Assembly (NCBI GenBank): GCA_947632495.1
Contig: CANRPL010000021.1
Coordinates: 1 to 19,826, forward strand
Reading direction: 5' to 3'
Length of the DNA stretch: 19,826 nt
From: an uncultured Bacilli bacterium
GTDB lineage: Bacteria > Bacillota_I > Bacilli_A > RF39 > UBA660
Shown here: positions 13,255 to 19,826 of the stretch, piece by piece
Layout: each line of letters starts with the position of its first letter
Numbering within the stretch: position 1 is the first letter of the stretch
Notes under the pieces: model-generated
The model's database searches: none
What the model was told of the DNA's origin: nothing
What the model saw: only the letters and a program-made list of their open reading frames with translations
Position numbers and translations under genes: made by a program

Positions 13255-15258
13255 ATGAAAAAGTATTCAGTGTATTTCTTTGTAGGAATTATTGGCATTG
13301 CTATTTTTTTCCTACAGTTTAATTACGTTCATAAATATCAACCTCATAATTTATATCAAGTTTATTTAGATGATGAAAAAATTGGTGTGATTGTATCTAA
13401 AGAAGAATTAGAAGATCACATTTCTAGTCAAGGAAATATTATTCAAGATCAAGTTATCGATTATCAAAATCAGGTTGAACGTATTAAAAGTGTCCATGAA
13501 GTTATGGAAAAACGTATCAATCGCAAAACGATTTACTATCGTGAATATTTAAGTCTTCTAAATCTAGAAAAAATTTATCGTGAGTTAAGTTCTTATGTAG
13601 AAGATGATGGCAAAATAAAAGATGGCTGCTACGATAAGTTAGTTGCGTTATATAGTGGCTTTTCATCAGAGTATACTGATAAAATTAGTATCAGTTCATC
13701 ACGCGTTATAAATTATGACATTTTGGATGAGCGTTTTAATTCTAATATTAAAAAGCTATCACAAGAAATAGTAAATTATTTATATGATTATCGTGATAGT
13801 TTAAATATGACTAGTAGTGAATATAGTGATTTAGAAGATTATGTTAATCAAAAATTATACGATGTTGAATATAGTAAGTTTTTAACAATGCAACAATATG
13901 TGGAAGATAATGCTATCTACTTACATACTTCTGATGTCTATGAACCACTAGGTATCAACGTTAAAAAAATTACTACTTATGATACTAGTTATACGAGTGT
14001 TTCTGACGTTTACAATAAGATAATTGATAAGAAACCTTGTACAATTGAGGGTTATCAATTTCGTATTAAATCTGGGGACTCTAGTCGTCTACCTTTAACT
14101 ACTTTACTAGGAGCTCTTACATCATCATACGATCCTAATAAGGTTGATAGTAGTAATGATGTATTAGTCTACGTAACGGATGTTGATGTTTTTAAAGATG
14201 CCATTGATGAAGTAACAAAAGTATTTGTTGGTAGTGAAAAATATGAGGCATACTTAAATAATACTCAACAGCCTATTACGACTACCGGTTCAATTATTAA
14301 TAATATTTACTTGCAAGAAGAAATCACCATGAAGAAGACTAATATTTCGGTTAAGGAACGTATTTTTACTGATTCTTCTTCTTTAGCTAGTTACTTACTA
14401 TATGGTGATCAAGTAAGTACTAAAATTGTAAAAGCATCAGCTAAAGATACTGTTGATGATTTAGCTTATCGTAATGGTATTAGTGTCGAAGAATTTTTCT
14501 TATCTAATCCATCATTTACTAGTGTAAATAATATGTTTTATGATGGTCAAAACATAACTATTACTAAATTAAATCCCAAAATAAGTCTCGTTGTTCAAGA
14601 ATCAGAAGTTGTTGAACAACCAATATACTATAAGACAATTGAAAAAGAAGATCATTCCATGACAACTGGTTCTGAATATGTTTATCAAAAAGGACAAAAT
14701 GGTTTAATGCGTGTTTCACGTACTGTTGAAAAAGTAAATGGTTCAACAACTAAATTGGAAGTAGAACGTAATGAACAGATTAAAGCAGCCAAAGATCGTA
14801 TTATCTATGTTGGAACAAGAAATGTTCCATCAATCGGTAGTGTTCGTAACTGGTTATGGCCAACTAATTCATATACTATTAGTTCATATTTTGGATATCG
14901 TCGTAATCCATTTAATCCTAAACGTTCAGAGTTACATCCAGGGCTTGATATTTCTAATAAAGCTGGCTCTCCAGTTTATGCTTCTAACAATGGTACGATT
15001 TATGCGGTAAATAATTATTCAACGGGATATGGAAAACATATTATCATTGATCATAACAATGGTTATTATACTTTATATGGTCATATGCGGGGATTTGCCA
15101 AAGGAATGAAAGTTGGTACGAATGTAGCTCGTGGACAGGTAATCGGATATGTCGGAATGACTGGTGCAGCTACAGGTAACCATGTTCATTTTGAAATAAG
15201 AGTTGGAACACCTAACGGTAGTGGAGCCACTAATCCATTACCATATTTAAGGAAGTAA
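13255..15258 (+). CDS. membrane-anchored LysM-G5-M23 murein endopeptidase
   Basis: A 667-residue probable cell-wall hydrolase. An N-terminal membrane anchor (about 5-24) without a clear cleavage site leads into an extracytoplasmic region of about 350 residues, rich in Asp, Ser and Tyr, that I cannot assign. A LysM-like domain (about 391-440; TVDDLAYRNGISVEEFFLSNP) is followed by a G5 domain (about 445-522, ending IIYVGT) and a C-terminal M23 (lysostaphin/MepM type) domain. Zinc ligands are intact: HPGLD (His561, Asp565) and HVHFE (His643, His645). This predicts cutting of peptide cross-bridges. The ribosome-binding site is AGGTGAT overlapping the dnaB stop. It sits where Bacillus has purA and walRKHI. 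Confidence 0.92.
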   Translation: MKKYSVYFFVGIIGIAIFFLQFNYVHKYQPHNLYQVYLDDEKIGVIVSKEELEDHISSQGNIIQDQVIDYQNQVERIKSVHEVMEKRINRKTIYYREYLSLLNLEKIYRELSSYVEDDGKIKDGCYDKLVALYSGFSSEYTDKISISSSRVINYDILDERFNSNIKKLSQEIVNYLYDYRDSLNMTSSEYSDLEDYVNQKLYDVEYSKFLTMQQYVEDNAIYLHTSDVYEPLGINVKKITTYDTSYTSVSDVYNKIIDKKPCTIEGYQFRIKSGDSSRLPLTTLLGALTSSYDPNKVDSSNDVLVYVTDVDVFKDAIDEVTKVFVGSEKYEAYLNNTQQPITTTGSIINNIYLQEEITMKKTNISVKERIFTDSSSLASYLLYGDQVSTKIVKASAKDTVDDLAYRNGISVEEFFLSNPSFTSVNNMFYDGQNITITKLNPKISLVVQESEVVEQPIYYKTIEKEDHSMTTGSEYVYQKGQNGLMRVSRTVEKVNGSTTKLEVERNEQIKAAKDRIIYVGTRNVPSIGSVRNWLWPTNSYTISSYFGYRRNPFNPKRSELHPGLDISNKAGSPVYASNNGTIYAVNNYSTGYGKHIIIDHNNGYYTLYGHMRGFAKGMKVGTNVARGQVIGYVGMTGAATGNHVHFEIRVGTPNGSGATNPLPYLRK

Positions 15259-15260
15259 TG

Positions 15261-16022
15261 ATGAAAGTTTGTGTTTTAGCAAGTGGGAGTAAAGGTAATT
15301 GTACCTATATCGAGGCGGGTAGACACCATATTCTTATCGATATAGGAATCTCCTGCTTAAGTGTTGAAAAAAAATTACAATCCATTGAGGTAGCGGCTAA
15401 AGATATTGATACCGTTTTAGTTACCCATGCTCATACTGATCATACCGCTGGAATTAATGTTTTCTTTAAAAAATATCATCCGCAAATTTATATGACCGAT
15501 AAAATATGTGAAGAAGCAAAATTAAAAGTTGATAATTATAATAATTTAAATGATTCTCTTGCACTTGATGATGTTAAAATTACCCCAATACCAACTTCGC
15601 ATGATGCGAAAGATTCAAGAGGCTATATCATCGAATATGATGGTAGTTCAGTTGTTTATATGACCGATACCGGTTATATTAACGAACGATATCATAAGTT
15701 ATTAAGTAACCGAACTTTATATATTATGGAAAGTAATCACGACATTGAGTTATTGATGAATAATAACCATTATCCTCATCAAGTAAAGATGCGTATTTTA
15801 GGTGATGAAGGACACTTGTCTAATAAAGATTCAGCCCTTTATTTATCTAAATTTATTGGTCAAAATACAAAAAAAGTCTTTTTGGCCCATTTAAGTGAAG
15901 AAAATAATACAAAAGAGATTGCTTATAATAATTTGAAGGATACATTAAAACATAAGAATATTGTTTTTGATGATATTGAAATTGCTGATCAAAAAGATAG
16001 AACTGAATTGGTGAATTTATGA
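15261..16022 (+). CDS. walJ: WalJ/YycJ family metallo-beta-lactamase-fold hydrolase
   Basis: Family members are associated with the WalRK cell-wall regulon region and have 5'-3' exonuclease activity implicated in replication or repair. The N-terminus KVCVLASGSKGNCTYIE and the metal motif THAHTDHTAG (His56, His58, Asp60, His61) are diagnostic. TSHDAKDSRGYIIE, VVYMTDTGY and ESNHDIELL with HLSNKDSA complete the metal site and family blocks. There are tandem ATGs at 15258 and 15261; the second is better spaced from AAGGAAG at 15249-15255. It overlaps rlmH by four bases. No walR or walK is present in the window. Confidence 0.93.
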   Translation: MKVCVLASGSKGNCTYIEAGRHHILIDIGISCLSVEKKLQSIEVAAKDIDTVLVTHAHTDHTAGINVFFKKYHPQIYMTDKICEEAKLKVDNYNNLNDSLALDDVKITPIPTSHDAKDSRGYIIEYDGSSVVYMTDTGYINERYHKLLSNRTLYIMESNHDIELLMNNNHYPHQVKMRILGDEGHLSNKDSALYLSKFIGQNTKKVFLAHLSEENNTKEIAYNNLKDTLKHKNIVFDDIEIADQKDRTELVNL

Positions 16023-16471
16023 TTAGAGTATTGTGTGTTGGTAAAATAAAAGAATCTTTTTACCGCGAAGCTATTGAGGAATATTGTAAGCGTCTTAATA
16101 AATATACTAAATTAGAAATAATTGAATGTCGCGATTATAACGATAAAGATAGTAATGTGTTATTGAAAGAAAAAGAAGAGTTAGAAAAACATATTAGAGC
16201 AAAAGATTTTGTTATAACTTTAGAAATAAATGGTAAAGAGCTAGACTCTATTGAGTTAGCTAAACAATTAGATACAATCTTTTTAACTAACTCCGATATT
16301 GTTTTTGTCATTGGTGGTTCTTTAGGAATTCATGATGATATTCGTAAACGAAGTAATCTAGCTCTTTCTTTTTCTAAAATGACTTTTCCGCATCAACTAT
16401 TTCGTATTATTTTATTAGAACAATTATATCGTGCTTTTAAAATAAATAATAATGAGACATATCATAAATAG
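16019..16471 (+). CDS. rlmH: 23S rRNA (pseudouridine1915-N3)-methyltransferase RlmH
   Basis: A SPOUT-class methyltransferase that modifies pseudouridine 1915 in helix 69 of assembled 70S ribosomes, using S-adenosylmethionine. 150 residues against about 159 in Bacillus. The N-terminus IRVLCVGKIKESFYREAIEEY, the SAM-knot segment FVIGGSLGI, and the C-terminus PHQLFRIILLEQLYRAF ending NNNETYHK are all characteristic. The start codon is inside the last codons of walJ (ATGA overlap). It ends the operon; only an AT-rich, unconvincing hairpin follows before the next promoter. Confidence 0.96.
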   Translation: MIRVLCVGKIKESFYREAIEEYCKRLNKYTKLEIIECRDYNDKDSNVLLKEKEELEKHIRAKDFVITLEINGKELDSIELAKQLDTIFLTNSDIVFVIGGSLGIHDDIRKRSNLALSFSKMTFPHQLFRIILLEQLYRAFKINNNETYHK

Positions 16472-16484
16472 ATAATATGTATGT

Positions 16485-16512
16485 TTGAAATTGTATCAAG
16501 ATATGGTATAAT
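16485..16512 (+). promoter_or_regulatory. promoter of the tandem zinc-ribbon genes
   Basis: TTGAAA (16485-16490), a 16-base spacer, TATAAT (16507-16512) with TGG in front. AAGGAG at 16523-16528 then precedes ATG 16537. Confidence 0.75.
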
Positions 16513-16536
16513 ATATAAAAATAAGGAGTATGATAT

Positions 16537-17085
16537 ATGAAAAAGTGTAATTCATGTGGAAGTCAAGTTAACGATGAAGTAGCTGCTTGCCCAAATTGTG
16601 GTGGAACTGGATTTACTTATGTTCAACCAGCTCAACCAATGCCTCAACCACCAGCTTATAATCCACCAGTTATGAATCCTAATGCGGGAAATATGCCTAT
16701 GACATTTGCAACAGTATATACAGTCTTATTAGTTATTGGTGTTATTATGGATATTCCAACTTTGGTTAAAGATTTCTCTGTTTCAGCATTAATATCTGTA
16801 TTATTTTCAGCGGCATTAGCTTTCTTCTTATATAAAAGAATGAAAGTTGGACGTATTCTCGTAATGATTTCTAATATTTTATCAGCCGTAATTGGTATTA
16901 TATGTACGCTAGTTGGAATTTTGTTAGCAGCTGGTATGAGTGTCATATCTACAGAAGTAGAGATTATAGCAGCTTTAGGCGCCGCTGTTGGCTTTATCTT
17001 TATTCTAGTTGGTGCCTTTGTAGCCGTTTTTGGAATATGTTCCTTTATATATTTCAAAAAGAGAGCAAGTATGTATTTAAATTAA
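16537..17085 (+). CDS. zinc-ribbon integral membrane protein (first of tandem pair)
   Basis: A 182-residue protein. An N-terminal zinc ribbon has CxxC...CPNC with cysteines at 4, 7, 18 and 21. A Pro/Asn/Met-rich linker (about 28-54, QPMPQPPAYNPPV) is followed by about four hydrophobic segments (about 57-77, 82-98, 105-132 and 141-173) separated by short basic loops such as YKRMKVGR, and a basic C-terminus. The ribbon should face the cytoplasm. Such N-terminal ribbons coupled to membrane domains are common in Firmicutes and mostly uncharacterised. It is followed after 24 bases by a shorter paralogue that shares the ribbon almost residue for residue. Confidence 0.85.
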   Translation: MKKCNSCGSQVNDEVAACPNCGGTGFTYVQPAQPMPQPPAYNPPVMNPNAGNMPMTFATVYTVLLVIGVIMDIPTLVKDFSVSALISVLFSAALAFFLYKRMKVGRILVMISNILSAVIGIICTLVGILLAAGMSVISTEVEIIAALGAAVGFIFILVGAFVAVFGICSFIYFKKRASMYLN

Positions 17086-17109
17086 ATAGAAAGATAGTAG
17101 GTGTAAAAA

Positions 17110-17487
17110 ATGAAAGTATGTAATATGTGCGGAAGCCAAGTAGCAGACAATGTAACTGTTTGCCCAAATTGTGGAAACCCAAATCTAGGTGTTTCTCAAC
17201 CAATGCCAGGAGCTCCAGTTCCCGGTCCACAACCAATGCCACCACAACAACCAATGCCAGGACAACCAATGTATGGTGCACCAATGCCAGGCCCAATGGT
17301 TCAACAAGTAAGTAATGACAAAGGTAATTTTGGTTGGGCTGTTTTAGGATTCTTCATTCCAATCGTTGGATGGATTTTATACTTTGTATGGAAGAATACT
17401 AAACCAGGTGATGCTAAAATGGCAGGTATTGGAGGAATCGTTGGATTCTGCTTTAACTTTATTGTGCTATTAACTAGTTCATTATAG
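17110..17487 (+). CDS. zinc-ribbon membrane protein with Pro-Met-Gly repeats (second of tandem pair)
   Basis: A 125-residue paralogue of the preceding gene's N-terminus: VCNMCGSQVADN with cysteines at 4, 7, 18 and 21 in identical spacing. The linker (about 28-64) is a low-complexity run of QPMPG/APVPGPQPMP/QPMYGAPMPGP units. Two hydrophobic segments follow (about 73-95, FGWAVLGFFIPIVGWIL, and 104-125). The DKGNFGWAVLGFFIP block resembles widespread small Firmicute proteins of unknown role. AGTAGGTG is the ribosome-binding site. It is probably co-transcribed with 16537. A 41-base part of the linker coding sequence is nearly identical to part of the lipoprotein gene at 675-715. Confidence 0.83.
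   Translation: MKVCNMCGSQVADNVTVCPNCGNPNLGVSQPMPGAPVPGPQPMPPQQPMPGQPMYGAPMPGPMVQQVSNDKGNFGWAVLGFFIPIVGWILYFVWKNTKPGDAKMAGIGGIVGFCFNFIVLLTSSL
17200..17240 (+). repeat. 41-bp dispersed coding repeat, copy B (copy A at 675-715, minus strand)
   Basis: Read in the coding direction, this stretch and the minus strand of 675-715 agree at 39 of 41 positions. Both encode PMPG-A/T-PVPGPQPMP. One difference is synonymous and one gives Ala versus Thr. Confidence 0.85.
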
Positions 17488-17542
17488 TATTAAAGTGAAT
17501 AAAATTTAAGAATATTTTTCAATATATAGTAGGTGATGATAT

Positions 17543-18046
17543 ATGAAAAATATTCTTTTTATTTTAGTTTCTATAGGATTATTAGTTGGGATTGCTAATG
17601 TTATGACACGAAAAAATCTTATTCCTGATGATGCCATTAGAATTAGAGTTATTGCTAATTCTAATTCTGATGCTGATCAAGAATTGAAACAAACTGTTCG
17701 TCAAGATATAGAACAATATTTATATGAAAAATTAGATAAAGCTAATAATGTAAAAGAGGCTGATGCTATTATTAGCTACAATATACCTAAAATTAATAAT
17801 ATTGTTAACAAATACACAAATGATTATAATGTTAATTATGGAATGAATTACTTTCCAAGTAAAGAATATAAGGGAATAAAATATGCTGCTGGTGAGTACC
17901 AATCTCTAGTTGTAACTTTAGGAAATGGCTTAGGTGATAATTGGTGGTGTGTTCTTTTTCCGCCATTATGTCTTTTAGAAGCAGAAGATAGTAGTGATGT
18001 AGAGTATCATTCTTTTGTTGCTGATATGATTGAAAAGTATTTTTAG
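17543..18046 (+). CDS. spoIIR: stage II sporulation protein R
   Basis: In spore formers SpoIIR is made in the forespore, crosses into the intermembrane space and triggers SpoIIGA to process pro-sigma-E in the mother cell. The 167-residue product has an N-terminal hydrophobic export segment (about 4-20). It then has AIRIRVIANSNSDADQELKQTVR, the typical family opening, then FPSKEYKGIKYAAGEYQSLVV, and the hallmark LGNGLGDNWWCVLFPPLC (GDNWWC at 131-136). It is shorter than Bacillus SpoIIR (about 224), mainly at the C-terminus. AGGTGAT is the ribosome-binding site. I found no convincing sigma-F-type promoter upstream, so its regulation is unclear. Confidence 0.93.
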   Translation: MKNILFILVSIGLLVGIANVMTRKNLIPDDAIRIRVIANSNSDADQELKQTVRQDIEQYLYEKLDKANNVKEADAIISYNIPKINNIVNKYTNDYNVNYGMNYFPSKEYKGIKYAAGEYQSLVVTLGNGLGDNWWCVLFPPLCLLEAEDSSDVEYHSFVADMIEKYF

Positions 18047-18091
18047 GTTGTCTAGATGATGTCTACAATAGGTAAAATGCCCCTTTATTTA

Positions 18092-18120
18092 TTGACTTTT
18101 ATAGTGATAAATAATATAGT
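18092..18120 (+). promoter_or_regulatory. promoter of fba
   Basis: TTGACT (18092-18097), a 17-base spacer, TATAGT (18115-18120), about 16 bases before ATG 18137. Both elements are five-of-six matches. Confidence 0.7.
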
Positions 18121-18136
18121 TTAATTAGGTGATACT

Positions 18137-18985
18137 ATGCTAGTAAATATGATAAAAATGTTAAACGATGCTAAAGAGGGAAAGTATGCTGTAGCTCATT
18201 TTAATATTAATAACTTGGAATGGACAAGATTTATTTTAGAAGAGTGTGAAGAATTAAAAGTACCTGTTATTTTAGGTGTTAGTGAAGGTGCTGCTAAATA
18301 CATGGGTGGTTATAAAACAGTAGTAGATATGGTAAGAAATTTGATAGATTACTTAAAAGTAACTATTCCGGTTGCTATACATCTAGATCATGCTAGTAGT
18401 TTTGATTCATGTAAAGCTGCTATTGATAGTGGTTTTACATCAGTTATGATTGATGCTTCCAAATATGAATTAGATGAAAATATTAGAATTACTAAAGAAG
18501 TTGTCAATTATGCTAAAGAACATAATGTTTCAGTTGAAGCAGAAGTAGGACATGTTGGCGGTAGTGAAGATGGCGTCGTTACGGGCATTCTTTATGCTGA
18601 AGTTGCTGACTGTAAACGTTTTTGTGAAGAGACCGGTGTTGACTTTTTAGCGCCTGCTTTAGGTAGTGTTCATGGCCCTTATCATGGAGATCCTGTTTTA
18701 GCTTTTGACCGCATGGAAGAAATAAAAGAAGTATGTAATATTCCTCTTGTTTTACATGGCGGAAGTGGCATTTATGATGATCAAATTAGAAAAGCAATAT
18801 CATGTGGTATTTGTAAATTAAATATCAATACTGAATTACAACAAGCATGGACTAAAGGGGTTCGTGAAAAATTAACTAGTGATAGTGAAGTATATGATCC
18901 AAGAAAGATTATTAAAGCGGGAGAACAATATATGAAAGAAGCTATTAAAGCTAAAGTTGAATTACTAGGTACTAGACACGTGTAA
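18137..18985 (+). CDS. fba: class II fructose-1,6-bisphosphate aldolase
   Basis: A zinc-dependent enzyme that cleaves fructose-1,6-bisphosphate to dihydroxyacetone phosphate and glyceraldehyde-3-phosphate. 282 residues, close to Bacillus FbaA in length and sequence pattern: AHFNINNLEWTRFIL, VILGVSEGAAKYMGGYKTV, AIHLDHASSFDSC (Asp84, His85), FTSVMIDAS, VEAEVGHVGG, LAPALGSVHGPYHGDP (His179), LVLHGGSGI (His207) and KLNINTELQ. Related tagatose-bisphosphate aldolases (GatY/KbaY) share the fold, but the LGVSEGA and HGPY blocks favour FbaA. AGGTGAT lies just before the ATG. Adjacent murA mirrors the fbaA-murAB neighbourhood of Bacillus. Confidence 0.94.
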   Translation: MLVNMIKMLNDAKEGKYAVAHFNINNLEWTRFILEECEELKVPVILGVSEGAAKYMGGYKTVVDMVRNLIDYLKVTIPVAIHLDHASSFDSCKAAIDSGFTSVMIDASKYELDENIRITKEVVNYAKEHNVSVEAEVGHVGGSEDGVVTGILYAEVADCKRFCEETGVDFLAPALGSVHGPYHGDPVLAFDRMEEIKEVCNIPLVLHGGSGIYDDQIRKAISCGICKLNINTELQQAWTKGVREKLTSDSEVYDPRKIIKAGEQYMKEAIKAKVELLGTRHV

Positions 18986-19019
18986 GGCTTTTTATCATAT
19001 AGTATTAAAGGAGGTATGT

Positions 19020-19826
19020 ATGAAAAGAATTAAAATAGAAGGTGGCCATAAATTATCAGGAACCATTAATATTAGTGGCGCTAAAAATAGTGCAGTAGCG
19101 CTTATCCCTGCTGCCTTACTTTCAGATGAAGAAGTTACCATTGATAATGTTCCTAATATTTCGGATATCGATGCTTTACAAGAGATATTAGTCTATTTAG
19201 GCGCTAATGTCGTTCGTGAAGACGGTCGTATTATAATTAATTCATCATCTGTTGTTAATAAAGAAATACCAGAAGCGATTGCTAAAAAGTTGCGTGCATC
19301 TTACTATTTTATGTCTTCTTTATTAGGTAAGTATAAATATGTCGAAATGTACTTTCCAGGAGGATGTTCAATTGGCGCTAGACCTATTGATCAAACTTTA
19401 AAAGGATATCGTGCTTTAGGTGCTAAAGTAGTTGAAGAAGGTAATAAATTTACCATATCAGCTGATGAATTAGTAGGTAGTAATATCTATTTAGATATGC
19501 CTAGTGTTGGAGCAACCGTTAATACTATTTTAGTAGCGGTAAGAGCTAAAGGTAGAACCGTTATTGAAAATGCTGCTAAAGAACCAGAAATTGTCAATAT
19601 TGCTACTTTCCTAAATAATATGGGTGCTAAAATAACTGGTGCTGGTACAAGTACTATTATTATTGATGGTGTTGAACATTTAGGAAAAGGTTTTACGGAA
19701 GTTATCCCCGATCGTATCGAGGCAGGCACATATGTTATTGCCGGTGCCTTAATGGGAGATAACCTAGTCATAAATAATATTATTCCTGAACACATTGATG
19801 CTTTAATTCAAAAATTAAAAGAAGCG
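19020..19826 (+). CDS. murA: UDP-N-acetylglucosamine 1-carboxyvinyltransferase, 5' part (runs off window)
   Basis: Catalyses the first committed step of peptidoglycan synthesis, transfer of enolpyruvate from phosphoenolpyruvate to UDP-GlcNAc. The first 269 residues are present and the frame is open to the last base; family length is about 420-430. MKRIKIEGGHKLSGTI starts the protein. Catalytic Lys22 lies in SGAKNSAVALIPAALL, and the phosphoenolpyruvate-binding, fosfomycin-target cysteine is present at 116 in GGCSIGARPIDQ. PSVGATVN, AAKEPEIV and PDRIEAGTY follow. AAGGAGG at 19008-19014 sets the start. It has no clear promoter of its own and lies 34 bases after fba. Position next to fba suggests the MurAB/MurZ paralogue. 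Confidence 0.95.
   Translation, partial: MKRIKIEGGHKLSGTINISGAKNSAVALIPAALLSDEEVTIDNVPNISDIDALQEILVYLGANVVREDGRIIINSSSVVNKEIPEAIAKKLRASYYFMSSLLGKYKYVEMYFPGGCSIGARPIDQTLKGYRALGAKVVEEGNKFTISADELVGSNIYLDMPSVGATVNTILVAVRAKGRTVIENAAKEPEIVNIATFLNNMGAKITGAGTSTIIIDGVEHLGKGFTEVIPDRIEAGTYVIAGALMGDNLVINNIIPEHIDALIQKLKEA

Noticed and set aside
16457..16485. Possible terminator after rlmH (ACATAT / ATATGT)
   Set aside because: Six AT-rich pairs with a twelve-base loop and no proper T run.
16656..17315. Open frames on the minus strand and in other plus frames across the zinc-ribbon genes
   Set aside because: They are shadows of the membrane and proline-rich coding sequence; none has a start context or plausible composition.
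17460..17540. Sigma-F-like promoter before spoIIR
   Set aside because: GTATT at 17487 is the only -35-like match, and no GG-containing -10 lies at the right distance.
18050..18065. Direct repeat GTCTA spaced eleven bases apart between spoIIR and fba, also partly foldable
   Set aside because: Five-base repeats are common by chance in an AT-rich gap, and the fold has a bulge and no T run, so neither an operator nor a terminator is supported.
1..19826. CRISPR arrays, insertion sequences, tRNA/rRNA genes, riboswitches, toxin-antitoxin or defence systems
   Set aside because: Scanned on both strands; no regularly spaced repeats, transposase motifs, cloverleaf-like sequences or defence-related domains were found.

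Overview
The window is a gene-dense, AT-rich chromosomal segment from a low-GC Firmicute. Gene content and order point to the Bacilli side of the phylum: lgt-yvcK-whiA, a c-di-AMP phosphodiesterase-like gene with rplI-dnaB, walJ-rlmH, and fba-murA. A spoIIR gene implies an endospore former or a recent descendant of one. The code is standard, because TGA terminates genes (the stops at 7740-7742 and 16020-16022) and tryptophan is TGG, so this is not a code-4 Mycoplasma. An uncultured gut lineage near Erysipelotrichales or RF39 would fit, but that placement is inference. I see no rRNA, tRNA, insertion sequence, prophage or CRISPR array, and no gap longer than about 175 bases between genes.

Left part (1-5253), accessory-looking. 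It starts with the 3' end of an unrecognised gene. A convergent LppM-like lipoprotein with a cytoplasmic-looking proline-rich tail follows, then a back-to-back promoter pair and an unknown 181-residue gene. Next comes a close-packed set of nitroreductase, an unknown protein and two GNAT acetyltransferases. This set converges on a small zinc-ribbon protein with a glycine zipper, and a further unknown 179-residue gene has its own promoter and terminator.

Middle part (5254-16471), housekeeping. uvrB (DNA repair) is followed by yvlD-like membrane protein, lgt (lipoprotein maturation), yvcK and whiA. The order resembles the Bacillus uvr-yvlD-hprK-lgt-yvcJ-yvcK-whiA region with uvrA, hprK and rapZ/yvcJ absent. 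A second operon begins at a good promoter near 10439: a stand-alone DHH-DHHA1 phosphodiesterase (GdpP-like without its membrane and sensor domains), rplI, dnaB, a membrane-anchored LysM-G5-M23 peptidase, walJ and rlmH. The peptidase sits where Bacillus carries purA and walRKHI.

Right part (16472-19826). Two tandem paralogous zinc-ribbon membrane proteins come first. One carries a proline-rich coding repeat almost identical at DNA level to the lipoprotein gene 16.5 kb away. spoIIR follows, then fba (class II fructose-bisphosphate aldolase) and the 5' part of murA, which runs off the window.

Extended -10 promoters (TGnTATAAT-like) recur, often with a poor -35 box. Ribosome-binding sites are either GGAGG or an alternative AGGTGAT form.
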